Assembly (NCBI GenBank): GCA_028822675.1
Contig: JAPKDE010000002.1
Location: 1-45,506, forward strand
DNA from: Dehalococcoidia bacterium
Lineage (GTDB): Bacteria > Chloroflexota > Dehalococcoidia > UBA3495
DNA: 45,506 nt
Reading direction: 5' to 3'
In this document: positions 23,209-31,586 of the stretch, one piece after another
Layout: every line of letters starts with the position of its first letter
Position numbering within the stretch: position 1 is the first letter of the stretch
Translations under genes and position numbers: made by a program
Notes under the pieces: generated by a model
What the model was told of the DNA's origin: nothing
The model's input: the letters and a program-made list of their open reading frames with translations, nothing else
The model's database searches: none

Positions 23209-25951
23209 GTGGAGCGGCTGCACGACGGGCGTGGTTCAGTGGTTTGTCTCATAGGTGAAGCCGGACTTGGCAAATCCAGCTTGCTCAACCAAATGCACGC
23301 CGAGTGGGACAAAATTGCCGGGGACGATGCACCGTGGATCGAAAGTCGTGGCGTTTCCTATGACACCTCTCGCCCGTATGGGTTGTTCTCTCAACGTATG
23401 CTTCAAGTTGTAGGGGTGTCCGATAGTGACTCCGTAGCAACCGCACGGGCAAAAGTTGCGGAGGCACCAACAATATTTCCACCAGAGGTCCAATCTAAGG
23501 TGGTCAACGCCATATCGCTTCTATTAGCTTTTGAGCAAGAAGTGGACGGTCAGAAAGTCAGGGATGAACTCCACGACGCCTGTAATAGTTTATGGCGGGC
23601 TGTCGCCACACACTCACCAACCGTCATCGTAATGGATGATCTGCATTGGGCCGACCCTGCATCAGCAGACCTCATGATTGACTTGTTCCCCCTTCTGGAG
23701 GACGTTCCCCTACTGATGCTGTGCTCGTTCTGCCCCGGAGCGGCAGTCCCCCGCCTGGCGGGTTAAACAGGCCGCAGAGACTGAATACCCCCATCGCTAC
23801 ACCGAGGTCAGCCTAAGCCCACTATCCGACAACGACTGTGATGAGTTATTTGGCAATCTGCTTGGTGTATCAGAGTTTCCACCGCAGTTAAGACAGATAA
23901 TTTTAGATAAGACTGACGGCAATCCATTCTTCTTGGAAGAGTTCATCCGAACGCTCATCGACAACGGTACCGTCACTCGTGACGAATCCGGAACGCACTG
24001 GCGTGCCGATACGAACTACGACGAGATATCGATTCCAGATAACCTGTTGGCCTTACTGACGTCTAGGATTGACCGGCTTGAAGAGGACGCCAGACGCACC
24101 CTCCAATTGAGCTCGGTCATTGGCCGGTCTTTCTACCGTGGTGTCTTGGAGTTGATTGCCGATTCCAGCGAAACATTGTACCGGCAACTCAGCACCCTGC
24201 AGCGTGCAGAACTGATTCGCGAGGAAGCCCGAGTGCCGGAGTTAGAATATATATTCCAACACGACCTCACTCAGGAAGCAGCCTATAACTCCATCCTCCT
24301 GCGAGAACGCCGAGAGTTTCATCTGCGCGTGGGCGAGGCGGTTGAAAAGCGTTTCAATGACCGACTGGAAGAGAACGCCCGCCTACTTGCCCGCCACTTC
24401 TACCAGGCAGGGCAAATCGAAAAGGCGTTGAAATATTCGGTCAGGGCCGGTGAAGAATCCACCAGGCTGTACGCCAACGATGAGGCAATCACCAATTACA
24501 CACACGCAATTGAGATGGCGACGAAAGGCGATTATTCAAACGATCAATTAATGTCCCTTTACATTGCCCGGGGCCGCGCCCAGGAAGTCAGTGGCAAGCA
24601 GGATGAAGCCTTAGTCGGATACTTAGATCTGGAAGAGCTGGGCCGGAAAGAGCTGGACGCCGCCGTTGAAATGGCTGCGTTAGACCGAATGATCACGATC
24701 TATTCAACCTTCTCAGGGCGGCCCGACGCTGCCTTGGCCAGAACGATGTCAGAACGGTCACTCGTTCTGGCGCAGCAATTGGGCGACCACCCCACCGAGG
24801 CCAAAACCTTATGGAACAACCTTCTCGTAGAGGTTCTAGCCGGCGAATATTACAAGGCGCTTGAGTTTGGAGAACAATCACTGCAGATCGCCAAACAATA
24901 TGACTTCCAAGAACAAATCGCGTTCACGTTGCAAGATTCCAGCCGCGCCCATGTTGCCGTGGAGCAATTCCCGGAAGCCGAGGCCGCTTTTGCAAGCGCT
25001 CGGGCGCACTAGCGCGCCACTAACAACGCTACGATGCTGGCCGACAATCTCTTCAACGCTACCGGAGTTTCATGCGCCCAGGGAAATTTCCCCGAAGCAA
25101 GTGAATTCTTTCAGGAAGGGCTAAAGGTCAGCCGTTCGATCGGCAGCGTACATCTGGAAGTAGTCGGCTTACTCGCCTCCGTCCAGGTCCATATGAATTC
25201 CGGTGATATTGACCAGGCACTGTTGGCGGTTGAAGCTGGGATTGAGAAGCTAGGTCAGATTGTCGACGCTGGTATCGTCACCGCGTTTATTCATTCAACA
25301 GCCGGTGCTATTTACAGTCTCATTGGTATGAGCGGACCCGCGATTGACCATGCTCTCATCGCCACTGACATAACCGAGCCAGCGCGAATGTGGTACTTTA
25401 CCGCCCCGTTAGCGCTGGGATACGTACATTCTGGCCGCCTACAAGAAGCGGCAGAAACCCTGCAACCCATCTACACACAGCCTCGATTCACGTCCAAACG
25501 CCACATGGAATACTTTGAAATAATCACCTCCATGCCGGACGTGGTAAGAGGCGAATTGTTGTTGGCGGAGAAAGATTTCCAGCAGCTAGTAGAGTACGAC
25601 CTCAAGTCTCATGGTTATAATGGCTACGTAAGTGAAGACGCTGTCCTTCCTGACCTGCTACGAATCAAGGGGGTAGCTCTGGTCGCTCTGGGCCGAGTCG
25701 ATGAAGCCTGAGAAGTATTGGAAAAAGCGCAGAAAATAGCAGCGGCGCATGTCTCACGGCTGGACCTGTGGCGCATCCTATTTGAGTTGAGTGAGATCGC
25801 GGGGCTGCAGGGCCGTCACGATGACCAAACACAATTGCTTGGGCAGTCCAGAGAACTGATCGACTACATCTCTGAACCCTGTGGCCGACCAGAAGTTCTC
25901 CACACTTTCCTGAACGGTCCGGTCGTTCGCCGAGCACTCGGCAAAGTCTAA
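23209..25951 (+). pseudogene. AAA-TPR ATPase of the adenylate-cyclase/LuxR type, truncated and broken
   Basis: A long remnant. Walker A GEAGLGKS stands only about 16 codons from its left end, and Walker B VIVMDDLHWADP follows. A winged-helix-like part (DGNPFFLEEFIRTL, then TLQRAELIREE) and many TPR-like helices complete it. In relatives an N-terminal domain, often a class III nucleotide cyclase, precedes Walker A; here it is missing next to a MITE. A +1 frameshift occurs near 23731-23737, because the frame 23732 onward restores RPERQSPAWRVKQ. In-frame stops follow at 25010-25012 (TAG) and 25709-25711 (TGA), with coding similarity continuing in frame after each. Non-functional as a full-length protein. 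Confidence 0.75.
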
Positions 25952-26006
25952 TCAATCCAGCCAATCAAGCAACAAGAAGATCAATAAGGCTGCACGAAAA
26001 ACTTAA

Positions 26007-26450
26007 ATGGAAGAACTAACCGTTAAATTGGTGGAAACCGAAGAAGAGATGGAGGGCGCGCTGGAAGTGCGCTTTCGGGTGTTCGTTGCCGAGCAGCAGG
26101 TGCCCATGGACGAAGAGCTTGATGAGTTCGACTCCTCAGCCACCCACGCCATAGTAGTAAATAATGGCGAAGTGGTTGCCACCGGCCGGCTGGTTTACGG
26201 CAATGAGGACACCGCAGTACGAATCGGCCGCATGGCGGTTGATGCGGAGTGGCGACGCAAAGGGCTTGGTGGCCGCCTTTTGCGGTTTCTGGAAGAAGAA
26301 GCAGCTACCCAGGGTGTGAGCACCTACATCCTAAACGCCCAGGAATACGTCAAAGAGTTCTACGCCAACCATGGCTACGAAGAGCGTGGCGAGACCTTCC
26401 TGGAAGCGGACATAGTCCACGTCCTGATGCGAAAAGAAGCCAACTACTAG
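26007..26450 (+). CDS. GNAT family N-acetyltransferase
   Basis: A 147-residue acetyl-CoA-dependent acetyltransferase of the single GNAT domain type, close to the YjcF/ElaA group. FRVFVAEQQVPMDEELDEFD is the typical N-terminal substrate loop of that group. VRIGRMAVDAEWRRKGLGGRLL contains the pyrophosphate-binding R/QxxGxG turn (RRKGLGG), and ILNAQEYVKEFYANHGY completes the fold. The substrate is unknown. The stop codon lies inside a long terminator hairpin (26436-26463). Confidence 0.88.
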   Translation: MEELTVKLVETEEEMEGALEVRFRVFVAEQQVPMDEELDEFDSSATHAIVVNNGEVVATGRLVYGNEDTAVRIGRMAVDAEWRRKGLGGRLLRFLEEEAATQGVSTYILNAQEYVKEFYANHGYEERGETFLEADIVHVLMRKEANY

Positions 26451-26463
26451 TGTAGTTGGCTTC
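26436..26463 (+). terminator. perfect 12-bp hairpin over the GNAT stop codon
   Basis: GAAGCCAACTAC (26436-26447) pairs exactly with GTAGTTGGCTTC (26452-26463), loop TAGT. The gene's stop lies in the loop. Only a weak T-rich stretch follows (TATATTTA). It may act in both directions, since a convergent gene ends at 26498. Confidence 0.6.
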
Positions 26464-26497
26464 CTATATTTACTTGGCGATTTAACCCTGGCTGATT

Positions 26498-26800
26498 TTA
26501 GCCAGCTAGAGCGCCTTTCTCCAGGTTCTGAACGTCCATCCTGGCGATATGGCTTGAAGGCTGGTCGCCTAGGGATTTGAAGCCATCCGAATTTCGGAAC
26601 TCGTCCTCTTTGGCGGGCACGTCCGCACCGTCGGCGAACCGGCGGACCCAGATGAACTGGTTGTGGTCAGCATTGACCCATTGGGCCACCACGGGAATAC
26701 CCAGCGCTTCGTGGGCCGGCTTGATCCCGGTATCAAATAATTTCTGCCATGAATCCATCATTCCCTTGTTGATGGTGTAAGTGCGCATCTGGTCAACCAT
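26498..26800 (-). CDS. NIPSNAP family protein (copy 2)
   Basis: A 100-residue dimeric alpha-beta barrel-type protein of the NIPSNAP family. It opens with QMRTYTINKGMMDSWQKLF, the family's signature N-terminus, and ends with SSHIARMDVQNLE. It is about half identical by eye to the gene immediately upstream, which implies a tandem duplication. GGAGA lies 7 bases before the ATG. NIPSNAP domains often accompany small-molecule catabolic enzymes; the enolase-superfamily gene upstream on the same strand may be a functional neighbour. No catalytic residues can be named. Confidence 0.85.
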   Translation of the reverse strand: MVDQMRTYTINKGMMDSWQKLFDTGIKPAHEALGIPVVAQWVNADHNQFIWVRRFADGADVPAKEDEFRNSDGFKSLGDQPSSHIARMDVQNLEKGALAG

Positions 26801-26834
26801 TATTTATCTCCAGTTATCTTAATTATTACGCCGT

Positions 26835-27140
26835 TTACTTAGCTGTTTGCAGAACTTCTTCCACCAACCGAACGTCCATCTTGGCTATGTGGTCAGTGGG
26901 TTTGCTGCCCAGAGCTTTGCGGCCATCTGAGGCGAAGTAAGCGGCCTCTTTATCGGGTATCTCTTCTGCAGTGGCAAATGTCCGTATCCAAACGAAGTCG
27001 GCCCCGTCGGCGCTGACATAAGTGGACACGATCGGAATCCCAAGGCCCTCGTGAACCGGTCTGATCTGCTTGTCAAAAAGCTCCAACCAAGAGTCCATCA
27101 TTCCCTTGTTAATGGTGTAAGTCCGAATCTGTGCAACCAT
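26835..27140 (-). CDS. NIPSNAP family protein (copy 1)
   Basis: A 101-residue paralogue of the downstream gene, sharing QIRTYTINKGMMDSWLELFD and TDHIAKMDVRLVEE at equivalent positions. The strong ribosome binding site AAAGGAG lies 6-7 bases before the ATG. The 34-base gap to copy 2 indicates one transcript. A repeat of the TGTCATTCTGAG type (27199-27373) lies just upstream, between it and the enolase-superfamily gene. Confidence 0.85.
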   Translation of the reverse strand: MVAQIRTYTINKGMMDSWLELFDKQIRPVHEGLGIPIVSTYVSADGADFVWIRTFATAEEIPDKEAAYFASDGRKALGSKPTDHIAKMDVRLVEEVLQTAK

Positions 27141-27198
27141 GGTTTTCTCCTTTGTATTCAGTAGTTGAATGCTCGAATTGTATGCCTGTTCCGGATTC

Positions 27199-27373
27199 TG
27201 TCATTCTGAGCCAGCTCACGCCCTGTCATTCCTAGCTTGCCCACGCCCTGTCATTCTGAGCCAGCCGAAGCGGCGAAGAATCTGCCAGTTGTGCCGGATG
27301 CCCTACTGCCCTTCTCCCAACACCAGTCTGCCTACTACTGATTGGTAGATCCTTCGCTCCGCTCAGGATGACA
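27199..27373. mobile_element. MITE-like repeat, copy C, with a triplicated left end
   Basis: It starts TGTCATTCTGAGCC and ends GCTCAGGATGACA, matching the ends of copies A and B. The left end is repeated three times at a 25-base period (27199, 27224 and 27249, each TGTCATTC...), the middle one diverged. The body holds GAAGAATCTGCC and AGATCCTTCG, near-complementary arms. No coding content. Confidence 0.7.
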
Positions 27374-27409
27374 GGTGGGTGCCGCAGTGTGACCGATGCG
27401 GGAAGTTGT

Positions 27410-28507
27410 CTAGACCGCGTATCGCTTGAACGCTTCTTCACTGAAGGCCAGACCCAAGCCCGGCTTGTCCGGCACTTCGAGGCAGCCATCAACAAAGTTG
27501 GGAAGCTCTTCCCATAATTTCAACGTCCAAGGCATGAACTCAACGGTCAGACCGTTGGGTATCGCGCCCATCAGTTGAATGTGAATCTCCGGTATCAGGT
27601 GGCTTACCACCGGTAGGTTGAACGCCTCAGCCATGCCCGCAACCTTGCGCCATTCAGTGATGCCGCCCACGCGCAGCAGGTCAATCATCACAATATCTAT
27701 GGACCGGTTCTCGATTAACTGCCGGAAGGGATTGATCCCATAGACGTACTCACCGGCGGCGATCGGCGTGGCCAATGCGTCGGCCACCCTGGCCAGACCC
27801 TGATAGTCATCATGGGCAACCACGTCTTCCAGCCAGAACAGGTTGAATTCCTCAACCCGCTTGCCAATGGTCGTGGCCTGGTTCACGTTCCAAAGTTGGT
27901 TAATGTCGCACATGATGTCAATGTCGTCGCCTACGGCCTCTCGCAGGGTTTTCATGCGCAGGACTTCTTTGGCGGGGGTGTCTTCAGCGCCCATCTGCGA
28001 CTTCATCTGCTTGAAGCCTTTAGCCACCAGCGCCGGGCCAATCTCGGCAAGTTGCTCCAGGTTCATGGCCCGCATCAGGGCGCCGCTAGCGTAGGTTGGC
28101 ACCCGTTTGCGGTAGCCGCCCAATAGGGAACTCACCGACTGGTTTAAGGCCTTGCCTTTGATGTCCCACAGTGCCATGTCCACAGCGGCCATTGCCAGGG
28201 TCAGCAGTCCGCCGGGGCCGGAACCACCGGTCTTGGCCCGTAGGTCTTGCATCACCGATTCGATCTGCATGGGGTCCTGACCTTCAGCTATCCCACAGAG
28301 CGCTTCCACGACGCTGGCCAGCGCGGGGGCTAGAGGGCTGACTCCCTGACCAGGAGCAAAGGTCACGCCGATGCCTTCAATGCCCTCATCGGTCATCATC
28401 TTGAGGGTGACAAAGGCCCGCATTCCGCCGGCTTTGGGCTGCACATCCACCAATTGCTCGTCCGCTGGTGCGTGCAACATTGTTACTTCAGATTTTGTTA
28501 TCTTCAT
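27410..28507 (-). CDS. enolase-superfamily enzyme (mandelate racemase/muconate lactonizing type)
   Basis: A 365-residue protein with a capping domain and a TIM barrel. Such enzymes abstract a proton alpha to a carboxylate and stabilise the enolate with Mg2+. Metal ligands fit D201 (MCDINQLW), E227 (FWLEDV) and E253 (AAGEYVYG). A candidate catalytic histidine is H303 (VVSHLIPEIH). The usual KxK base motif after strand 2 reads K169-S-Q171, an uncommon form. I chose the ATG at 28505-28507, preceded by AAGGAAGAGC, over a start six codons upstream. The direction and neighbours (two NIPSNAP genes) suggest a catabolic unit. The substrate is unknown. Confidence 0.88.
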   Translation of the reverse strand: MKITKSEVTMLHAPADEQLVDVQPKAGGMRAFVTLKMMTDEGIEGIGVTFAPGQGVSPLAPALASVVEALCGIAEGQDPMQIESVMQDLRAKTGGSGPGGLLTLAMAAVDMALWDIKGKALNQSVSSLLGGYRKRVPTYASGALMRAMNLEQLAEIGPALVAKGFKQMKSQMGAEDTPAKEVLRMKTLREAVGDDIDIMCDINQLWNVNQATTIGKRVEEFNLFWLEDVVAHDDYQGLARVADALATPIAAGEYVYGINPFRQLIENRSIDIVMIDLLRVGGITEWRKVAGMAEAFNLPVVSHLIPEIHIQLMGAIPNGLTVEFMPWTLKLWEELPNFVDGCLEVPDKPGLGLAFSEEAFKRYAV

Positions 28508-28519
28508 GCTCTTCCTTAT

Positions 28520-28600
28520 GGTCAAAATATGACCGTAAAATCTGCCGTTTAGGACACATTGTTATCAATTTGTGACCGTAAAATCTGCCGTTTAGGACAC
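28520..28600 (-). promoter_or_regulatory. 28-bp direct repeats upstream of the enolase-superfamily gene
   Basis: An identical 28-base sequence beginning TGACCGTAAAATCTGCC occurs at 28530-28557 and 28573-28600, 43 bases apart, which is about four helical turns. An inverted half site GGTCA-aaata-TGACC (28520-28534) overlaps the first copy. They lie 13-93 bases before the gene's start. Exact identity suggests either a recent duplication or a constrained binding site. Confidence 0.55.
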
Positions 28601-28660
28601 GTTAGAGGCCAGATTCTAACATAACCTAGCTTCAATTTTGGCCATCTGGCGATTAGTGTA

Positions 28661-28689
28661 TTGACAGAGAGAATGGGCTGGGCTACCAT
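28661..28689 (+). promoter_or_regulatory. sigma70-type promoter of the padR-arsM unit
   Basis: A consensus TTGACA (28661-28666) is followed after 17 bases by TACCAT (28684-28689). The transcript would start near 28696, about 95 bases before the PadR ATG. Confidence 0.65.
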
Positions 28690-28702
28690 ACTCAACTAGC
28701 TA

Positions 28703-28740
28703 TAGTATTAAAGCAGGTTTAGTATTCCTAAATTAGTATT
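28703..28740 (+). promoter_or_regulatory. operator-like TAGTATT repeats downstream of the promoter
   Basis: TAGTATT occurs three times in the same orientation (28703, 28720, 28734), with TTTAG-tattc-CTAAA forming a small dyad around the middle copy. The position just after the predicted transcript start fits autorepression by the PadR protein encoded downstream. Confidence 0.45.
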
Positions 28741-28790
28741 ATCGCCGCCGGCAAATCTCGAGAAGGCACCATAAGGCAAGGCGAAATAGA

Positions 28791-29183
28791 ATGACCAGTA
28801 TAAAATTAGAATCCAAAGCAACGGTGATGCAGACCGAGGCCTACTGGGAAAACCTGGTGAAGCGCAGTCTGTGCCGATTCTTGCTCCTGGCCCAATTGGC
28901 CAAGGGCCCGGTCCACGGCTACGGTATCAACCAGGCCATCAAGGAAGCCTGCCAAGGCTGCTGCGAACCCACAGAGGCCATGGTTTACTCAACCATGAAA
29001 GAACTGCAGGACGGCGGCTACGTTGACTGCCGAATGGAAGAGCACCAGGGCCGCCAACGCCGCGTGTGTTGGCTAACGGACTCCGGTAATGAAGCCTTCA
29101 GGGCTGCCGCCCGAGTCTGGAGGCACATGCTTCCGACCGTCGAAGACTGTATTGAAAGGGCCTTAGGCGACCCAGAAAAATAG
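28791..29183 (+). CDS. PadR family transcriptional regulator with a CxxCC cluster
   Basis: A 130-residue winged-helix regulator. The PadR core is seen as LLAQLAKGPVHGYGINQAI, then VYSTMKELQDGGYVDC, then RRVCWLTDSGNEAF (the wing). Unusually, a cysteine cluster C54-x2-C57-C58 lies between the first helices, where ordinary PadR proteins have none, and C80 and C93 could join it in space. Thiol clusters of this type bind As(III) or soft metals in ArsR-type sensors. The gene directly precedes an arsM gene (82-base gap), so I infer that it senses arsenite and represses its own operon through the TAGTATT repeats. Confidence 0.82.
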   Translation: MTSIKLESKATVMQTEAYWENLVKRSLCRFLLLAQLAKGPVHGYGINQAIKEACQGCCEPTEAMVYSTMKELQDGGYVDCRMEEHQGRQRRVCWLTDSGNEAFRAAARVWRHMLPTVEDCIERALGDPEK

Positions 29184-29265
29184 AAGATTGCCTAGACATG
29201 CCATTAAGCGAAGACAAGTAGAAACCCGGTAGTTTTGATATTAAAAAGCCAGGGAGGACCATAAG

Positions 29266-30078
29266 ATGGCCACCGATCAAGAGAAGATAAAAGACCTAGT
29301 CAAAGAACGTTACGGTGCACGGGCAGAGCGGGTGATCAACCTTACTCCGGCCGAACTTGACCACGACCACGACGGGGGCTGTGGCTGTTCCACCGACACT
29401 GCATGTTGTGGGGCTGCGGACAATGACCACGCCATGGCGCTCTATACGGATGGCCAACTGGCTGGCCTGCCAGCCGAGTCCGTGGCAGCCTCTGCTGGCT
29501 GCGGCAACCCCACAGCTTTAGCCGGACTGCAAGCCGGTGAGCGGGTGCTCGACTTGGGTTCAGGCGGCGGCATCGACTGCTTCCTGGCCTCCCAGCAGGT
29601 TGGCCCCACCGGAATTGTCACCGGTCTGGACATGACCCCGTCCATGCTGGAACTGGCCCGCACCAACAAAGCCAAGCTGGGCATCGAGAACGTGGAGTTC
29701 GTCCAGGGTGAGATGGAGAAGATGCCCATCCCTGACTCCAGCGTTGACGTAATCATCTCCAACTGTGTCGTCTGTCTGTCTCCGGACAAGGACGCTGTGT
29801 TCACAGAGAGCTTCCGAGTGCTGTCAGCCGGTGGTCGCATCCACCTCTCCGACGTGATGGCGCTAACCGACGAAGGCCCCAGCGTGTCTTCACCCGAGGA
29901 CTGGGTCTCTTGCACCGCAGGCGCAGAGCATGTTGACGTCTACCGCGACCGGTTGGTTCGCGCCGGATTCACAGACATCGAGTTCACCAGTGAACAGGCC
30001 GATTACATGAAGGACCGCGCGGAGCGGCCCGCCACCAACACCGCCGGTTACAAAGTGGTAGCCCACAAACCGGCCTAG
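29266..30078 (+). CDS. arsM: arsenite S-adenosylmethionine methyltransferase
   Basis: A 270-residue class I methyltransferase that methylates arsenite using S-adenosylmethionine. The SAM motif VLDLGSGGGIDCFLAS is at about 94-109 and GLDMTPSMLELA follows. The arsenic-binding cysteines match ArsM: C79 (SAGCGNPTAL), C157 (SNCVVCLSPDK, which adds C160 where asparagine is usual) and C206 (SCTAGA). A His/Cys-rich N-terminal stretch with C39, C41, C47 and C48 adds further soft-metal ligands. It follows the PadR gene in one unit and ends at a strong terminator. The start has AGGGAGG a few bases upstream. Confidence 0.93.
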   Translation: MATDQEKIKDLVKERYGARAERVINLTPAELDHDHDGGCGCSTDTACCGAADNDHAMALYTDGQLAGLPAESVAASAGCGNPTALAGLQAGERVLDLGSGGGIDCFLASQQVGPTGIVTGLDMTPSMLELARTNKAKLGIENVEFVQGEMEKMPIPDSSVDVIISNCVVCLSPDKDAVFTESFRVLSAGGRIHLSDVMALTDEGPSVSSPEDWVSCTAGAEHVDVYRDRLVRAGFTDIEFTSEQADYMKDRAERPATNTAGYKVVAHKPA

Positions 30079-30100
30079 GGCCTCTTCGGCCAGGCAAATT

Positions 30101-30146
30101 AAAAGAGCGGCGTCCCGAATAGTTGGGACGCCGCTCTTTTTGTTTT
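30101..30146 (+). terminator. strong Rho-independent terminator after arsM
   Basis: AAAAGAGCGGCGTCCC (30101-30116) pairs exactly with GGGACGCCGCTCTTTT (30125-30140), followed by TGTTTT. The 16-bp stem is perfect. Confidence 0.92.
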
Positions 30147-30254
30147 ATAGATTGACCGTTTCAGTTTGCAACTTTATACCCCGCACTACCTATTTCGGTG
30201 CCTGTACCGTAACTGTTTCCCCACGAATAGAGCACTGATCCAAGAGGAGTGAGT

Positions 30255-30860
30255 ATGGCTAAGTTAGCTTTCTACACCTACGGAATTCTTGAAGACTCCC
30301 ATGGGAGTCTCCATAGTAAAGGGTTTGTAGATAGAGTCCCTTTCGTGTTTGAGTCTGCAGAGAAAGCTGAGGGATTCATTGATCGTGCCGGTTCCAGATA
30401 TTTGGAAACCCAGGACTCCCCCTGGGGAGACCCAGCGGCAAGTCCCCGATTCACTGCTGAACAACGGGAGGCTAGAATTAAAGACGATTCGGTCACGACG
30501 GCTGCCTCTGACGTATTCGAAGCAGCGACGGTCTCAATCTGGGACGATTGGGAATCTGTCTACGCCTTTGCCTACAACGGTCGCCATATGGAGGCGCTGA
30601 AGAAGCGATCAGAGTGGTTCGTAAAGCCGGAGTGGCCAACGTCTGTAGCGTGGTGGGTTGAAGACGGAGAGACTCCGACCAGAGAAGATGCAACCAGCCG
30701 ACTAGAACACCTGCACGACAAGGGTTCCACTCCCCATGCCTTTGATTTCAAGACGCCCTTGGACGCCTCCGGCACGCCGTGGAAGATAGACCGGTCAAAG
30801 ATTCAGGAACGGGCCAAAACGATGAAGGCGTTCGACGAGGATAATCCCAGGGAGGTGTAA
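30255..30860 (+). CDS. DUF3291 domain protein
   Basis: A 201-residue soluble protein. The segments WDDWESVYAFAYNGRHMEALKK reduce to the DUF3291 pattern SxxAFxY..H.EAL.KR, and WPTSVAWWVEDGETPTREDA with RLEHLHDKGSTPHAFDF completes it. This family is related to antibiotic-biosynthesis-monooxygenase-like ferredoxin folds; no biochemical function is known to me. AGGAG lies 5 bases before the ATG at 30255; a GTG six bases earlier is in frame but too close to the ribosome binding site. It stands between the arsM terminator and a convergent PIG-L deacetylase whose stop is 6 bases away. No evidence ties it to arsenic. Confidence 0.75.
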   Translation: MAKLAFYTYGILEDSHGSLHSKGFVDRVPFVFESAEKAEGFIDRAGSRYLETQDSPWGDPAASPRFTAEQREARIKDDSVTTAASDVFEAATVSIWDDWESVYAFAYNGRHMEALKKRSEWFVKPEWPTSVAWWVEDGETPTREDATSRLEHLHDKGSTPHAFDFKTPLDASGTPWKIDRSKIQERAKTMKAFDEDNPREV

Positions 30861-30866
30861 AAACAC

Positions 30867-31586
30867 CTACCCCAACTCAATCCGCTTAAACCCTTCTGCA
30901 AAGGCCATGCCGACTTTCTTGCCGGTGGCTATGCGGCCCTGTCGGAACCAGTCTCCCGCATGCTCTTGATCCACCTGCGAAACATGGGCCTTGAGCGCTT
31001 TTACAGCCGTGTCCATATGGGCTTCTACGTTCACAAATTGGTCTGAGTTTTTGCCGCCACCGGATATCCAGACCTCCCGAACTTTATGCGGTTCCAGACC
31101 CTCTTCCAAAAATTCGGGGAAGGTCAATCGGTCTCGCGCCGTAGGAAATACCGCCGATAGTGCAGCCTCACCCGCAGCGAAATGATCCGGATGCCCCAGG
31201 TAATGGCCTGACTCGATATTCCTGGCCGGGCTATTCGTAATCACCACGTCAGGCTTGTGGCGGCGAATCTCACGCGTGATGTCCTTGCGCAAGGCCAACG
31301 TGGGTTCAAGGTAAGCATCGGGGTAGCCTAGAAAAACTATGTCTTTAAGCCCCAGGATTTTGCCCGCGTCCCGCTGTTCTTTTTCCCTAATCTTGATTAA
31401 CTTTTCACCGGTCATATCAGGGTCTGGGCTGCCTTTGCTGCCGTCGGTGCACAGAACGTAGACCACATCCCAGCCCTCGGCACACCATTTAGCCACTGTG
31501 CCTGAGCAACCCCACTCGGCATCGTCCGGGTGGGCCATAATCACCATTCCTCTACTGAATGGTTTTTGATTTTCCGCGTCGGCCAT
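30867..31586 (-). CDS. PIG-L/LmbE family deacetylase
   Basis: A 239-residue zinc-dependent N-acetylglucosaminyl-type deacetylase. The motif MAHPDDAEWGC (about 17-27) supplies the His and two Asp of the metal site. The later HYLGHPDHFAAGEA provides the third zinc ligand. CTDGSKGSPDPDM matches the family's TxGxxG loop. I chose the ATG at 31584-31586, after GGAGG; the frame is open about 110 codons further upstream, but that part lacks family similarity. The substrate could be an N-acetylated sugar or another amide; nothing in the context decides it. Confidence 0.88.
   Translation of the reverse strand: MADAENQKPFSRGMVIMAHPDDAEWGCSGTVAKWCAEGWDVVYVLCTDGSKGSPDPDMTGEKLIKIREKEQRDAGKILGLKDIVFLGYPDAYLEPTLALRKDITREIRRHKPDVVITNSPARNIESGHYLGHPDHFAAGEAALSAVFPTARDRLTFPEFLEEGLEPHKVREVWISGGGKNSDQFVNVEAHMDTAVKALKAHVSQVDQEHAGDWFRQGRIATGKKVGMAFAEGFKRIELG

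Noticed and set aside
14442..25711. Reassignment of TAG (or TGA) to tryptophan
   Set aside because: Many intact genes here end in TAG (for example the cupin, argD, the helicase and the alcohol dehydrogenase), and frameshifts and TAA stops also occur in the same broken genes, so ordinary decay is simpler.
27232..27495. 87-codon open frame on the minus strand
   Set aside because: It is a translation of the TGTCATTCTGAG repeat and the end of the enolase-superfamily gene in another frame.
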